This document shows, piece by piece, positions 8,501 through 15,798 of a DNA stretch of 64,000 nucleotides. Position 1 is the stretch's first letter, and each line of letters starts with the position of its first letter. This DNA comes from Rikenellaceae bacterium (lineage in GTDB: Bacteria > Bacteroidota > Bacteroidia > Bacteroidales > Rikenellaceae), in contig JAGBFQ010000022.1 in the NCBI GenBank assembly GCA_017936385.1, positions 1-64,000 of the forward strand, written 5' to 3'. The notes beneath the pieces were generated by a model. The model did not search any database. It was not told where the DNA came from and saw only the letters and a list, made by a program, of their open reading frames with translations. Made by a program: the position numbers and the translations under genes.

Positions 8501-9127
8501 GAGAAGCTCGGACGCCATATAGAGGCTGTTAAGGGACTCATTATGGGTGAGGTCAACATTAAGGAGATTGAATTGATTACCGACACCACGGGTTTGATTA
8601 CCAAACGTATTAAACCCAACTTCAAAACTCTGGGCCCGCGCTATGGTAAGTATATGAAACAGATTGCAGCTCTGGTTGCCACCATGGGTCAGGAACAAAT
8701 CGCCGAGATTGAGGCTTCGCAAACCTATGTGTTGAACGTTGCAGGCGAGGATTTGACTCTGGAGCGCGGCGACTTCGAAATTACTTCGGATGACATGCCC
8801 GGATGGTTGGTTGCCTCGGAGGGCAAACTGACCGTGGCTCTGGATATCACCGTGACCGACGAGTTGCGTAAGGAGGGTACTGCACGCGAGTTGATTAACC
8901 GTATCCAAAATATTCGTAAGGAGAGCGGGCTGGAGGTTACCGACCGTATTCGTCTGTCGATTCAGCGTACTGACGAGGTTGCCGAGAGCGTTGAGGCGTT
9001 TGGTGGTCTGATAGCTTCGCAAACGCTGGCTGTGTCGATTTCGGTTGACCAGCAGGCCGAGGGTACCTTTGTGGCCGACACCGACATCAACGAGGTGCCG
9101 TTGCAAATCGGTATTACCAAAGAGTAA
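5570..9127 (+). CDS. ileS: Isoleucyl-tRNA synthetase, long eukaryote-like type, with swapped HIGH motif (GIHH)
   Basis: The 1185-residue class I synthetase charges tRNA-Ile. Order: catalytic Rossmann fold with its signature at residues 58-61, inserted editing domain in the middle (GTGIVHIAPTFGADD), KMSKR at 731-735, then the anticodon-binding and C-terminal domains. The length and the block PPSANGMPGIHH fit the eukaryote-like IleRS2 branch rather than the roughly 930-residue bacterial IleRS1. The HxGH signature reads GIHH, with first and third residues exchanged. In the IleRS2 literature this exchange has been tied to very high mupirocin resistance. As the only ileS seen here it is presumably the housekeeping enzyme. 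It has its own promoter and terminator. Confidence 0.95.
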   Translation: MSNAKFKEYKGLNLTQLSQDVLEKWDHDDTFRKSVLQREGSPAFIFYEGPPSANGMPGIHHMMARTIKDIICRYKTGQGFQVNRKAGWDTHGLPVELGVEKKLGITKDEIGTKISIEEYNRTCREAVMEYTDVWGDLTRKMGYWVNTDDAYITYDNKYIETLWWMLKQLYEKGLLYKGYTIQPYSPGAGTGLSTHELNQPGCYRDVKDTTATALFRIVNPREEMAAWGTPCFAAWTTTPWTLPSNTALCVGPKIDYVCVQTYNPYNGEKISIVMAEARVNAYFKAEGAEAPMEEYKAGDKVVPYRVVARYTGADLVGIRYEQLMPWVKPVEMAGVNAAEWVNAYAEANPDKCFKVQKDEFVELSECAFRVIPGDYVTTDDGTGIVHIAPTFGADDAKVAKVAGIPSLFMINRRGETRPMVDMTGKYYLLDECDDTFVNMCVNREGYGVHEGAYVKNAYDPQFNPGGKYDEKAAAKAEDLNIYLCMEMKQAGTALKIEKHTHNYPHCWRTDKPVLYYPLDSWFIRTTACRERMMELNEGIYWKPESTGSGRFGKWLENLQDWNLSRSRFWGTPLPIWATDDYSELKCIGSVEELKAEIEKAIAAGVMTENPYADFCVGDFSKENYDKIDLHRPYVDNVVLVSSKGEPMRRESDLIDVWFDSGAMPYAQVHFPFEMSKEEFLKVYPADFIAEGVDQTRGWFFTLHALGTMLFDSVAFKNIISNGLVLDKNGNKMSKRLGNAIDPFEVMDKYGVDAVRWYIISNSQPWDNLKFDVDGVDEVRRKFFGTLYNTYSFFALYANVDGFTGAEEEVPVEERPEIDRWIISLLNTLVANVTKCLDDYDPTPAARMIQEFVGENLSNWYVRLNRKRFWGGEMNRDKLAAYQTLYTCLETVAQLSAPFAPFISEQIFCDLNAVSGRHNDESVHLALFPKSNAELIDSDLEEMMAVAQQVSSMVLALRRKVNIKVRQPLTKIIIPLLDEKLGRHIEAVKGLIMGEVNIKEIELITDTTGLITKRIKPNFKTLGPRYGKYMKQIAALVATMGQEQIAEIEASQTYVLNVAGEDLTLERGDFEITSDDMPGWLVASEGKLTVALDITVTDELRKEGTARELINRIQNIRKESGLEVTDRIRLSIQRTDEVAESVEAFGGLIASQTLAVSISVDQQAEGTFVADTDINEVPLQIGITKE

Positions 9128-9144
9128 GGATATAACACATTCTG

Positions 9145-9178
9145 AAAAGGTGGACTAATGAAAAGTCCACCTTTTTTT
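9145..9178 (+). terminator. ileS terminator
   Basis: AAAGGTGGACT (9146-9156) pairs with AGTCCACCTTT (9164-9174) around a 7-nt loop and runs into a T-tract, 19 bp after the ileS stop. Confidence 0.85.
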
Positions 9179-9265
9179 GTGATTTTATGCAAAAAGTTTG
9201 GCCGTTTCGAAAAATATGCTTAATTTTACGTAATCGAAAGAAACAAAACTAAAACTAAACTAACT

Positions 9266-9646
9266 ATGGATGCTGTTGAGAAAACCAGATACAACGACGA
9301 AGAGCTGGCCGAATTCAAAGCCATAATTCTCGAAAAACTCGCTCAGGCACGAGAAGATTACGAATTGCTCAGAGCTACCATTACGCACTCGTCGAGCAAT
9401 GACACCGAAGACACCTCGCCGACGTTCAAGGTACTTGAGGAAGGGGCAACAACCCTTACCAAGGAGGAGTGTGGCCGTTTGGCTCAACGACAACTTAAAT
9501 TTATCCATCACCTCGAGGCGGCTTTGATTCGCATTGAGAATAAAACTTATGGCATCTGCCGCGAGACGGGTAAACTTATCCCCAAGGAGCGTTTGCGCAT
9601 TGTCCCGCACGCAACCTTGAGTATCGAGGCCAAGAAGGATAAATAG
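9266..9646 (+). CDS. DksA/TraR-family protein with degenerate zinc finger
   Basis: The 126-residue protein has a long charged helical N-terminal part, a probable coiled coil reaching into the RNA polymerase secondary channel, then a DksA/TraR C-terminal block YGICRETGKLIPKERL. The usual C4 finger (CxxC...CxxC) is reduced to one cysteine: RET replaces the second position, and SIEAK replaces the terminal CxxC. Zinc binding is therefore unlikely. The family modulates RNA polymerase together with ppGpp, and that function can only be inferred here. It stands alone between the ileS terminator and its own terminator at 9677-9726. Confidence 0.85.
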   Translation: MDAVEKTRYNDEELAEFKAIILEKLAQAREDYELLRATITHSSSNDTEDTSPTFKVLEEGATTLTKEECGRLAQRQLKFIHHLEAALIRIENKTYGICRETGKLIPKERLRIVPHATLSIEAKKDK

Positions 9647-9676
9647 AACTCCGTTCTCGAGAGAATGTGAAATTTG

Positions 9677-9726
9677 CTTCGGACGTGCGCTAATGGTGGC
9701 ATGCGTCCGAAGTTGTCTTTTTTTTG
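9677..9726 (+). terminator. Terminator of the DksA-like gene
   Basis: CTTCGGACGTGC and GCATGCGTCCGAAG form a stem of about 12 bp with one bulge, followed by TTGTC and a run of T. Confidence 0.8.
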
Positions 9727-9820
9727 GGGAGTGGTGATTTAATGGCGAAAAATGAACGAGAAATGAAAGTGCCGGACAATAAAGTCTAATTATAGTTAGC
9801 CTAAAACCTTGTTTAAATAA

Positions 9821-9850
9821 TTTGTTTTTCAAAAAAAATAACTACCTTTG
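9821..9850 (+). promoter_or_regulatory. Strong promoter for a structured RNA
   Basis: TTTG (9821-9824), an 18-bp spacer with an A-tract, and TACCTTTG (9843-9850) form a near-consensus Bacteroidota promoter. No protein-coding gene follows on this strand before 11411, so it most likely drives the RNA at 9857-10081. Confidence 0.75.
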
Positions 9851-9856
9851 TATGTA

Positions 9857-10081
9857 TGTGCCGCAGGTCAGTGTCGGCACCACACATATTATGGCAAAGT
9901 GTTAAGTTGAATCCTTGTCAGGAATCTGGAAAATTTCAAGTAAACAGGATAAGCACTCACACTCATCATTTGTGCAGGCTTTTTGCAAAGCAGCCTCACA
10001 GGTGTGGGGTGTTGCTTATTTGTTTACGGGCATTCCAGAGCCTCTGACGAGATAAGTGACGAGAAACCTCACACTTTTTTT
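9857..10081 (+). ncRNA. Structured small RNA, candidate SRP RNA (ffs)
   Basis: About 225 nt lie between a strong promoter and a T8 run. Visible structure: a 5' hairpin GTGCCG/CGGCAC (9858-9863/9875-9880); an outer stem CTTGTCAGG...CTGGAA (from 9914) with TTCCAG...CTGACGAG (to 10051); an inner stem GTAAACA..ATAAGCA with TGCTTATTTGTTTAC; and an apical GUGCAGG(C)...AGCAGCCUCAC (9971-9998). The CAGG and AGCAGCC strands, ten bases apart, resemble SRP domain IV, and the 5' hairpin could be an Alu-like domain. Against this, the tip lacks the GGAA loop and can pair as GCUUU/AAAGC. 6S RNA is the main alternative. That it is a structured RNA is much surer than which RNA it is. Confidence 0.6.
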
Positions 10082-10091
10082 GCGCCGTAAC

Positions 10092-10205
10092 TTCACAATT
10101 CACAACCGACGCAGTAGCCGAGCGCAGAGCCAAACCATAGGTTTGAGCTATGCCGAGGCACAAGGAGGAAAAGCCGCCGAAGGCGGGTTAATTCACAATT
10201 CACAA
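10092..10205. repeat. 14-bp direct repeats 100 bp apart around a GC-rich insert
   Basis: TTCACAATTCACAA occurs exactly at 10092-10105 and 10192-10205. The 86 bp between are GC-rich and contain two small hairpins (AAACC-ATA-GGTTT and CCGCC-GAA-GGCGG). The right repeat extends to AATTCACAATTATT (10197-10210), found inverted at 32688-32701. The arrangement resembles a small insertion within an AT-rich repeat. Confidence 0.6.
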
Positions 10206-10267
10206 TTATTTTGTGAGGAGTGATTGAAGTGGTTGCGATTATCTGAAAGTCTGGGGCATGAGAGTCG

Positions 10268-10302
10268 TTTTTTTGGTTCTTTTTGTCGACACAAAAAGAA
10301 CC
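10268..10302. repeat. Dispersed hairpin repeat, copy 1
   Basis: GGTTCTTTTTGT (10275-10286), loop CGAC, and ACAAAAAGAACC (10291-10302) form a perfect 12-bp hairpin preceded by a T-run. The same sequence recurs at 20125-20157. It lies 17 bp beyond the stop of the nuclease gene and may act as its terminator. Confidence 0.65.
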
Positions 10303-10318
10303 TCTCTCTCAATAAAAA

Positions 10319-11248
10319 TTACCACTTCCAAACAGAAGGGTCGAGGTGCTCCTCGGCAGTGTCCGAAAGTCCGGGGAAGAAGTCATAACCCGTGAGCTCC
10401 TCCAAGTGATTGACACTCACAGACAATGCCGACGTAAGTTTACCCGAGGCCGGGGCGGCATTGGGAATCCAAAAACCAATACATTCAGCCGTGGTGTCGG
10501 AGGGCAGACTGCCGCAAACCGTACTGCGCAACAGCACCTTGAAGTAGGCCCTCGGAACGGTTATACTATCGCCATGGGTTTTGTGTGCAGCTCTAAGCGG
10601 AACGGGTTGTTCGGCGGTGGTCAACACGCAACCCGTCACCACCCAAAGAGTATCGGCCGCGGGAGTGTTATTACGCACAAAGGACTCGAGCTTTCCCCAC
10701 AGACCACGATTAAGACTACTCTGCTGGGGCGTCATATTGGAGTAGAAGAAGGTTGCGGCGTTGGCCTGGCGACTGACCGTGCGGTCGGCCGAGGGAATTT
10801 GATGCCCACGGTCGTAGGTGGAGCATCCGTTGTCGTCGATGAATCCCGAACGCGACATATTCATCTGCGACGGTCGAGGAATTATGGGGTCGAAGGCCCA
10901 AGCGTCACTGCGGCCTGCCGCCCCCAAATAACACGAGTGCATGGGGTAAGCCACCCAAAGAGCGAGCTTGTCGGAGTGGTCGTAGAGCATCGAAAAGTTG
11001 CGACGTCGGAGGCTATCAATATCCGTATAGTGGGTAATAAACTCTTGGTCGTCGGCGGGATTTATGGCAGGTAGCTCGCGCCATACGCAAGTGGCGACAG
11101 TAGGCATTGTGTCGGAGTTGACGGTCGAAGCGACAAAGGCAACTCGCGCACGGCGCGCACGGCGGCGGCGACGATGAGGTGACGCCACGACATCGGCTAC
11201 GGTAAATATCAATATAATGTATATAAGTATGTGTGTCACTCGTCTCAT
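10319..11248 (-). CDS. Secreted DNA/RNA non-specific endonuclease (NUC1/EndoG type)
   Basis: The 309-residue product has a signal-peptide-like N-terminus (hydrophobic residues 8-22) followed by an Arg-rich stretch at 26-35. The beta-beta-alpha-metal core carries the DRGH motif at 146-149 (His149 as general base), then FYSNMTPQ (168-175) and LNRGLWGKLE (179-188) supplying the Mg-binding Asn and Glu. This is the Serratia nuclease/EndoG family, which cuts DNA and RNA without sequence preference. Export suggests a role in nucleic-acid scavenging or competition. I see no immunity partner or secretion-domain fusion next to it. It is a single gene, divergent from lipA. Confidence 0.88.
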   Translation of the reverse strand: MRRVTHILIYIILIFTVADVVASPHRRRRRARRARVAFVASTVNSDTMPTVATCVWRELPAINPADDQEFITHYTDIDSLRRRNFSMLYDHSDKLALWVAYPMHSCYLGAAGRSDAWAFDPIIPRPSQMNMSRSGFIDDNGCSTYDRGHQIPSADRTVSRQANAATFFYSNMTPQQSSLNRGLWGKLESFVRNNTPAADTLWVVTGCVLTTAEQPVPLRAAHKTHGDSITVPRAYFKVLLRSTVCGSLPSDTTAECIGFWIPNAAPASGKLTSALSVSVNHLEELTGYDFFPGLSDTAEEHLDPSVWKW

Positions 11249-11282
11249 ATCGGGTTGTGCACTCTTGGAAACATCGGCTCAA

Positions 11283-11290
11283 CAAAAGTA
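11283..11290 (-). promoter_or_regulatory. -7 box for the nuclease gene
   Basis: The minus strand has TACTTTTG 35 bp upstream of the start codon; no well-spaced TTTG is visible. Confidence 0.4.
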
Positions 11291-11374
11291 CTAAAATTCA
11301 TGGAGTTTGCTCGGAGGACAAAAGATTTTTTTAAAAAAGTAGGCGGATTATGTACTATTTTTTGAAAAAATTAG

Positions 11375-11382
11375 TACTTTTG
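11375..11382 (+). promoter_or_regulatory. -7 box for lipA-lipB-recJ
   Basis: TACTTTTG lies 28 bp upstream of the lipA ATG in an AT-rich stretch; the upstream element is weak. Confidence 0.45.
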
Positions 11383-11410
11383 CATCAATTGGAAAAATAT
11401 AAACTGTAAA

Positions 11411-12295
11411 ATGCCTATAACCAATGACAAGGTTAACGTGCGATTAAAACCCGATTGGCTCAAAATCAAACTTCACGACACCGAAGGGTTTGCCGAAGTA
11501 GCCAAGATTGTGGAGAAGTACCGACTTCACACCATCTGCGGCAGCGGACAATGCCCCAATAAGGCCGAGTGTTGGAGCCGCCGAACGGCGACATTCATGA
11601 TTTTGGGAGATGTCTGCACACGAAGTTGTAAGTTCTGTGCGACGGCATCGGGACGGCCGTTACCTGTTGACAACAGCGAACCCGAAAACGTGGCGCGTTC
11701 CATCGCTCTGATGGGGCTGCGGCATGCTGTGATTACCTCAGTGACTCGTGATGACCTGCCTGATGGCGGAGCACAGTTCTGGGCCAATACGGTGCGCGCT
11801 GTTCGTAAGTCGAATCCCGACACTACCATCGAGGTGCTGATTCCCGACCTTGACGGACGTGGCGAGTTGCTGGACATAGTCCTCGACTCGGCGCCCGACA
11901 TCGTGGGACACAACATCGAAACCGTCGAGAGGTTGACTCCGCTTGTACGCTCACGAGCCAAGTATCACACGAGCCTGCAAACGCTGGAGTACATAGCTCG
12001 AAGCGGCGCGACAGCCAAGAGCGGTATCATGGTGGGACTCGGCGAAACTCAAGACGAGGTGGTGCAAACCCTGCGCGACCTTGCCGACGTCGGCGTGAGT
12101 ATCGTCACGCTGGGCCAATATCTGCGGCCGACCCTCCGCCACTATCCCGTGGCCGAGTATATTCATCCCGATACCTTTGAATGGTACAAACAGCAAGCTT
12201 ACAGTTTAGGATTTAAGTATGTAGCAAGTGCACCTTTGGTACGCTCGTCCTATATGGCCGAGCAAGCCTTGGGTTGCTGTGCGCCTAAAAAGTAA
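11411..12295 (+). CDS. lipA: Lipoyl synthase
   Basis: The 294-residue radical SAM enzyme inserts two sulfurs into protein-bound octanoyl groups to make lipoyl cofactor. Both iron-sulfur sites are intact: auxiliary cluster cysteines C43, C48, C54 (CGSGQCPNKAEC) and radical SAM cysteines C69, C73, C76 (CTRSCKFC). Length is typical. It lies 7 bp before lipB, so the two steps of lipoate synthesis are made from one transcript. Confidence 0.95.
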   Translation: MPITNDKVNVRLKPDWLKIKLHDTEGFAEVAKIVEKYRLHTICGSGQCPNKAECWSRRTATFMILGDVCTRSCKFCATASGRPLPVDNSEPENVARSIALMGLRHAVITSVTRDDLPDGGAQFWANTVRAVRKSNPDTTIEVLIPDLDGRGELLDIVLDSAPDIVGHNIETVERLTPLVRSRAKYHTSLQTLEYIARSGATAKSGIMVGLGETQDEVVQTLRDLADVGVSIVTLGQYLRPTLRHYPVAEYIHPDTFEWYKQQAYSLGFKYVASAPLVRSSYMAEQALGCCAPKK

Positions 12296-12302
12296 GTTTA
12301 GA

Positions 12303-13040
12303 ATGAGTCCGACTGTCTTGCACAAGACACCGGGCCTGATAGATTACGCCGAGTGTTGGGACCTCCAACGCGAGCTGTTTGATGGCCTGGTGGCGCGTAA
12401 AACCAAAATGCGTTCGGGCATGGTTGAGAACCATGCCGAGGACGTTGTCGCCCCTAATGCACTCGAAGGCATTGATGCAGGGTATCTCATTACGTGCGAG
12501 CATCCGCACGTCTACACGCTGGGCAAAAGCGGACACGCAAGCAATCTGCTGGTGAATCCCGACTTTCTGGCACAAATTAATGCTACATTTTATAAGATTG
12601 ACCGCGGTGGCGACGTTACTTATCACGGACCGGGTCAGTTGGTGGTCTATCCGATTCTCGATTTGGAGCGCATCGGCATGGGCCTAAGAGATTATATATA
12701 CCTGGCCGAACAATCGGTCATTGATACCATCGCCGAGTGGGGCGTCGTGGGAACACGCAGCGAAGGAGCCACAGGTGTATGGATTGAGGGTGGAGGACGA
12801 CCCCTGCGTAAGATTTGTGCAGTAGGCGTGCGCTCGTCGCACTGGGTTACGATGCACGGTTTGGGATTCAACGTCTCCACCGACTTGTCGTACTTCGGAT
12901 ATATCAACCCGTGTGGTTTTACCGACCGAGGAGTTACCTCGCTGTCGGTCGAGGCGGGTGTCGAAGTGAGCGTGGGCGAAGCGGAGGCTGCTCTGTGCCG
13001 CCATTTGGAGAAGAATATGAATATTAAAATTATAAAATGA
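12303..13040 (+). CDS. lipB: Octanoyl-[acyl-carrier-protein]:protein octanoyltransferase
   Basis: The start is placed at the ATG at 12303 (MSPTVLHK), 7 bp after the lipA stop; an in-frame upstream ATG would overlap lipA by 68 bp and is less likely. The 245-residue enzyme moves octanoate from ACP to lipoyl domains. The conserved RGGDVTYHGPGQLVVYP block is at 101-117, and the catalytic Lys170 (RKICAVG) and Cys204 (INPCGFTDRG) are present. It is followed 6 bp later by recJ. Confidence 0.94.
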   Translation: MSPTVLHKTPGLIDYAECWDLQRELFDGLVARKTKMRSGMVENHAEDVVAPNALEGIDAGYLITCEHPHVYTLGKSGHASNLLVNPDFLAQINATFYKIDRGGDVTYHGPGQLVVYPILDLERIGMGLRDYIYLAEQSVIDTIAEWGVVGTRSEGATGVWIEGGGRPLRKICAVGVRSSHWVTMHGLGFNVSTDLSYFGYINPCGFTDRGVTSLSVEAGVEVSVGEAEAALCRHLEKNMNIKIIK

Positions 13041-13046
13041 TAAATT

Positions 13047-14798
13047 ATGCCAATAGAGAAAACTTGGGTCCTCAAACAACAAGGGGACTCGGGGACGGTA
13101 AGCCGACTGGCACAATCCCTCGGGATTGCTCCGGTGCTGGCAAACCTCCTCGTTCAGCGTGGCATAGAGACAGAGCAGGAGGCGCAGAAGTTCTTTAACC
13201 CGCAGCTGGCCGATTTGCACGACCCGTTCCTGATGAAGGGAATGGACAAGGCAATCAAGCGTATCAGTAGCGCGGTACGAACGGGTGAACCCATCATGGT
13301 CTATGGCGACTATGATGTTGACGGTACAACAGCCGTGGCACTCGTTTACATCTTTCTGCGTAAGTTGGGCCACACCAACTTGATGTTCTACATACCCGAC
13401 CGTTACACGGAGGGGTATGGCGTGTCGTACCGAGGTATCGACTACGCCGAGCGCAAAGGGGTCAAACTCGTCATTACGCTCGACTGTGGTATCAAGGCTG
13501 TCGACAAGGTCGCGTATGCCAAAGAGAAAGGAATTGATTTCATTATCTGTGACCACCACCTGCCGGGCGACGAAATCCCCGATGCAGTGGCAGTCCTGGA
13601 CTCCAAACAGAGCGATTGCAACTATCCGTTCAAGGAGTTGTCGGGTTGCGGCGTTGGCTTCAAATTGGTGCAAGCCTACTGCATGCGCCACGAAATGCCA
13701 TTCTCGACCATCGAGGGCCTGCTGGACCTGGTGGCCGTAAGTATCGCCTCGGACATCGTGCCTCTGATTGGCGAGAACCGCGTGCTGGCCTACTATGGCC
13801 TGCAAAGGCTCAACTCGAAGCCGAACAAAGGTCTGGCCTCGATTATCAAGATTTGCGGTCTGGAGAACCACGTCATCACCATCGACGACATCGTGTTCAA
13901 AATCGGCCCGCGTATTAATGCCGCAGGACGTATGCGTGTCGACGAGGACTCGTTCTCGGGCGGGCACTCGGCAGTGAACCTTATGGTCGAGCGTGACGAA
14001 AGTTCGGCCGAGGACTTCGGACAGATGATTGACGAGGCCAACAGCGAGCGCAAAAGTATCGACCGCTCGGTGACACAGGAGGCTCACGACTTTATCGAGA
14101 GCCACCCCGAGATGAAGGCACTCAAGAGTACGGTTATCTATAATCCCAAGTGGATGAAGGGTATTGTGGGCATCGTGGCTTCGCGTCTGATTGAGACTTA
14201 CTACCGTCCCACGGTGGTGCTTACGATGAGCAACGGTTTGGTTACGGGTTCGGCACGCAGTGTACCCGGATTCGACCTCTATCAGGCTGTGGAGTCGTGC
14301 GCCGACCTGCTGGAAAACTTCGGAGGACACATGTATGCCGCGGGCTTGACCATGAAACCCGAAAACGTACCCGCATTTACGGAGCGTTTCAACCGCTATG
14401 TGGACGAAAATATCGACCCCAAGATGTTGGTACCCCAAGTTGACATCGACGCCAAACTGCTGTTTAGCGATATAACACCCGCGTTCCGTGACAGCTTGTG
14501 CAAATTCCAACCCTTCGGCCCGGGCAACACAGCTCCCGTGTTTATGACCTGCGGAGTGAGCAACCGTGGCGATGCGAAATTGGTGGGCGTCGAGCGCGAA
14601 CACCTCAAGATGGACCTGGTTCAAAAGGAGAAACCCAACACCTCGATTCCATCCATCGCATTCCAACAACCGCAACACTTTCAATGGATTCGTGGCGGTC
14701 GTCCCATAGACGTTTGCTACGTAATCGTCGAGAACCACTATCGCGGAATCACAATGCCTCAACTCCGCGTCAAGGATATCAAACTCTGCTCGAAATAG
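13047..14798 (+). CDS. recJ: Single-stranded-DNA-specific exonuclease RecJ
   Basis: The 583-residue DHH-family 5'-3' exonuclease acts in recombination and mismatch repair. Catalytic motif I GDYDVDG is at 87-93, the DHH motif at 169-171 (ICDHHLPG), and the DHHA1 domain with FGGHMYAAG follows, then an OB-fold C-terminus. Full length. It lies 6 bp after lipB, so it is probably the last gene of a lipA-lipB-recJ operon. A run of 12 G lies eight bases after the stop. Confidence 0.94.
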   Translation: MPIEKTWVLKQQGDSGTVSRLAQSLGIAPVLANLLVQRGIETEQEAQKFFNPQLADLHDPFLMKGMDKAIKRISSAVRTGEPIMVYGDYDVDGTTAVALVYIFLRKLGHTNLMFYIPDRYTEGYGVSYRGIDYAERKGVKLVITLDCGIKAVDKVAYAKEKGIDFIICDHHLPGDEIPDAVAVLDSKQSDCNYPFKELSGCGVGFKLVQAYCMRHEMPFSTIEGLLDLVAVSIASDIVPLIGENRVLAYYGLQRLNSKPNKGLASIIKICGLENHVITIDDIVFKIGPRINAAGRMRVDEDSFSGGHSAVNLMVERDESSAEDFGQMIDEANSERKSIDRSVTQEAHDFIESHPEMKALKSTVIYNPKWMKGIVGIVASRLIETYYRPTVVLTMSNGLVTGSARSVPGFDLYQAVESCADLLENFGGHMYAAGLTMKPENVPAFTERFNRYVDENIDPKMLVPQVDIDAKLLFSDITPAFRDSLCKFQPFGPGNTAPVFMTCGVSNRGDAKLVGVEREHLKMDLVQKEKPNTSIPSIAFQQPQHFQWIRGGRPIDVCYVIVENHYRGITMPQLRVKDIKLCSK

Positions 14799-14805
14799 TC
14801 TTCGA

Positions 14806-14817
14806 GGGGGGGGGGGG
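14806..14817 (+). repeat. G12 homopolymer tract
   Basis: Twelve consecutive G follow the recJ stop by seven bases. The tract is non-coding. Such runs are prone to slippage in replication and sequencing; its position beyond the gene gives no obvious phase-variable target. Confidence 0.8.
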
Positions 14818-14923
14818 AATGAGCTCTTTTTTCGAGGGGAAACCGAGTGAAGTGTTTCTTCGAGGAGACTGTTTAGACGGAGTGTTTTGGGAGTAGTGTC
14901 ACACCAAATACCACCAAGCAAAT

Positions 14924-14961
14924 AAGGGGTTGTCCAACAAAAAAGTTGAGCAACCCCATTT
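14924..14961. terminator. recJ operon terminator
   Basis: GGGGTTG (14926-14932) pairs with CAACCCC (14951-14957), with a second inner pairing CAAC/GTTG, followed by ATTTTG. It carries the TCCAAC core common to other terminators here. Confidence 0.7.
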
Positions 14962-14965
14962 TGTA

Positions 14966-15085
14966 GAAGTTGTATAACAAGAGGGATTTCAAGGCTTGCA
15001 AAGCCCGAAAAAGCGCAGTTTACTAAAGTGTAAATGAGCATTTGAGGGCGAGCGTAACGAAGAAATCACCTTGTTAGACAGCTTC
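14966..15085. repeat. MITE-like intergenic repeat, copy 2
   Basis: This 120-bp second copy of the element at 110-230 is in the same orientation, about 97% identical, and again lies directly beyond a TCCAA-type terminator. Its ends are imperfect inverted repeats (left GAAGTTGTATAACAAG; right end reversed GAAGCTGTCTAACAAG). It sits in the gap between the convergent recJ and hemolysin III genes. Confidence 0.75.
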
Positions 15086-15117
15086 TTCGGGGAGGGTCCA
15101 ACGCCCAATAAATATCA

Positions 15118-15774
15118 TCACAAGAAGAAGACAATAGCAACAAAATGGCTTGCGGCGGCAAGGTCTATGAATAGGTGCCACACCAGGTGATGATATTTAA
15201 AACCTTTCATGGCGTAGATTACGGCACCGGCCGTGTAGAGCACTCCACCCACCGCTATCAAGGTCATAAAGAGCGGCGTAGCATTACTCAAAAACAACGG
15301 CAGGAAGAATACAATAGTCCAACCCATGATGAGATATATGGTCAGACTTATAGCGGGTATAGATTTGGTGCTTAGTGACTTATAGAACACTCCAAAGACA
15401 ACCATTGCCCACTGAACTATCACGATTAACGTACCCTGCCAGCCACCGATAACATCCAATGCCACGGGAGTGTAGCTGCCTGCGATGGCGACATATATAA
15501 ATATGTGGTCGAGGATATGAAACACCTGTTTGTGTCGTGAGTCGGGCGACATGGCGTGGTAGAGCGTCGAAATCAGAAACATGAAGAAAATTGAGATGCA
15601 GAAAACACTCACTCCGACCACGGTTTGCACGCTTCCGCCGCTTCGCACCCACGCCCAAACGGCTGCAAAGGGGAGTGCCAAGAGCGTCAGGATGGACATT
15701 ACACCATGTGAAATCGAGTTACCTACCTCCTCACCGAAGGATTGAATATAGTTTTTCTTCGTCTTGTTTGCCAT
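15118..15774 (-). CDS. Hemolysin III/YqfA-type PAQR membrane protein
   Basis: The start is set at MANKTKKNYIQ (218 aa); the longer open frame would run into dxs. The protein has about seven membrane segments. The PAQR family pattern is present: NSISHGVMS near the N-terminus, LYHAM..DSRHKQVFHILDH in the middle, and HHLVWHLFIDLAAASHF at the C-terminus, whose His, Asp and Ser residues form a probable metal site. The family name comes from a Bacillus hemolysin, but the role in most bacteria is unknown. It lies 97 bp downstream of dxs with its own -7 box, so it may be transcribed separately. Confidence 0.85.
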   Translation of the reverse strand: MANKTKKNYIQSFGEEVGNSISHGVMSILTLLALPFAAVWAWVRSGGSVQTVVGVSVFCISIFFMFLISTLYHAMSPDSRHKQVFHILDHIFIYVAIAGSYTPVALDVIGGWQGTLIVIVQWAMVVFGVFYKSLSTKSIPAISLTIYLIMGWTIVFFLPLFLSNATPLFMTLIAVGGVLYTAGAVIYAMKGFKYHHLVWHLFIDLAAASHFVAIVFFL

Positions 15775-15798
15775 AGTTTTGATATGCTTTGTGCTGGA

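Noticed and set aside
9857..10081. 6S RNA or RNase P RNA
   Set aside because: No RNase P core motifs are seen. The 5' and 3' ends do not pair with each other as a 6S closing stem requires, and the apical CAGG/AGCAGCC fits SRP better. 6S is kept only as an alternative.
10319..11248. Secreted nuclease as a toxin effector with immunity partner
   Set aside because: No small adjacent immunity gene and no secretion-marker domain; a scavenging nuclease is the simpler reading.
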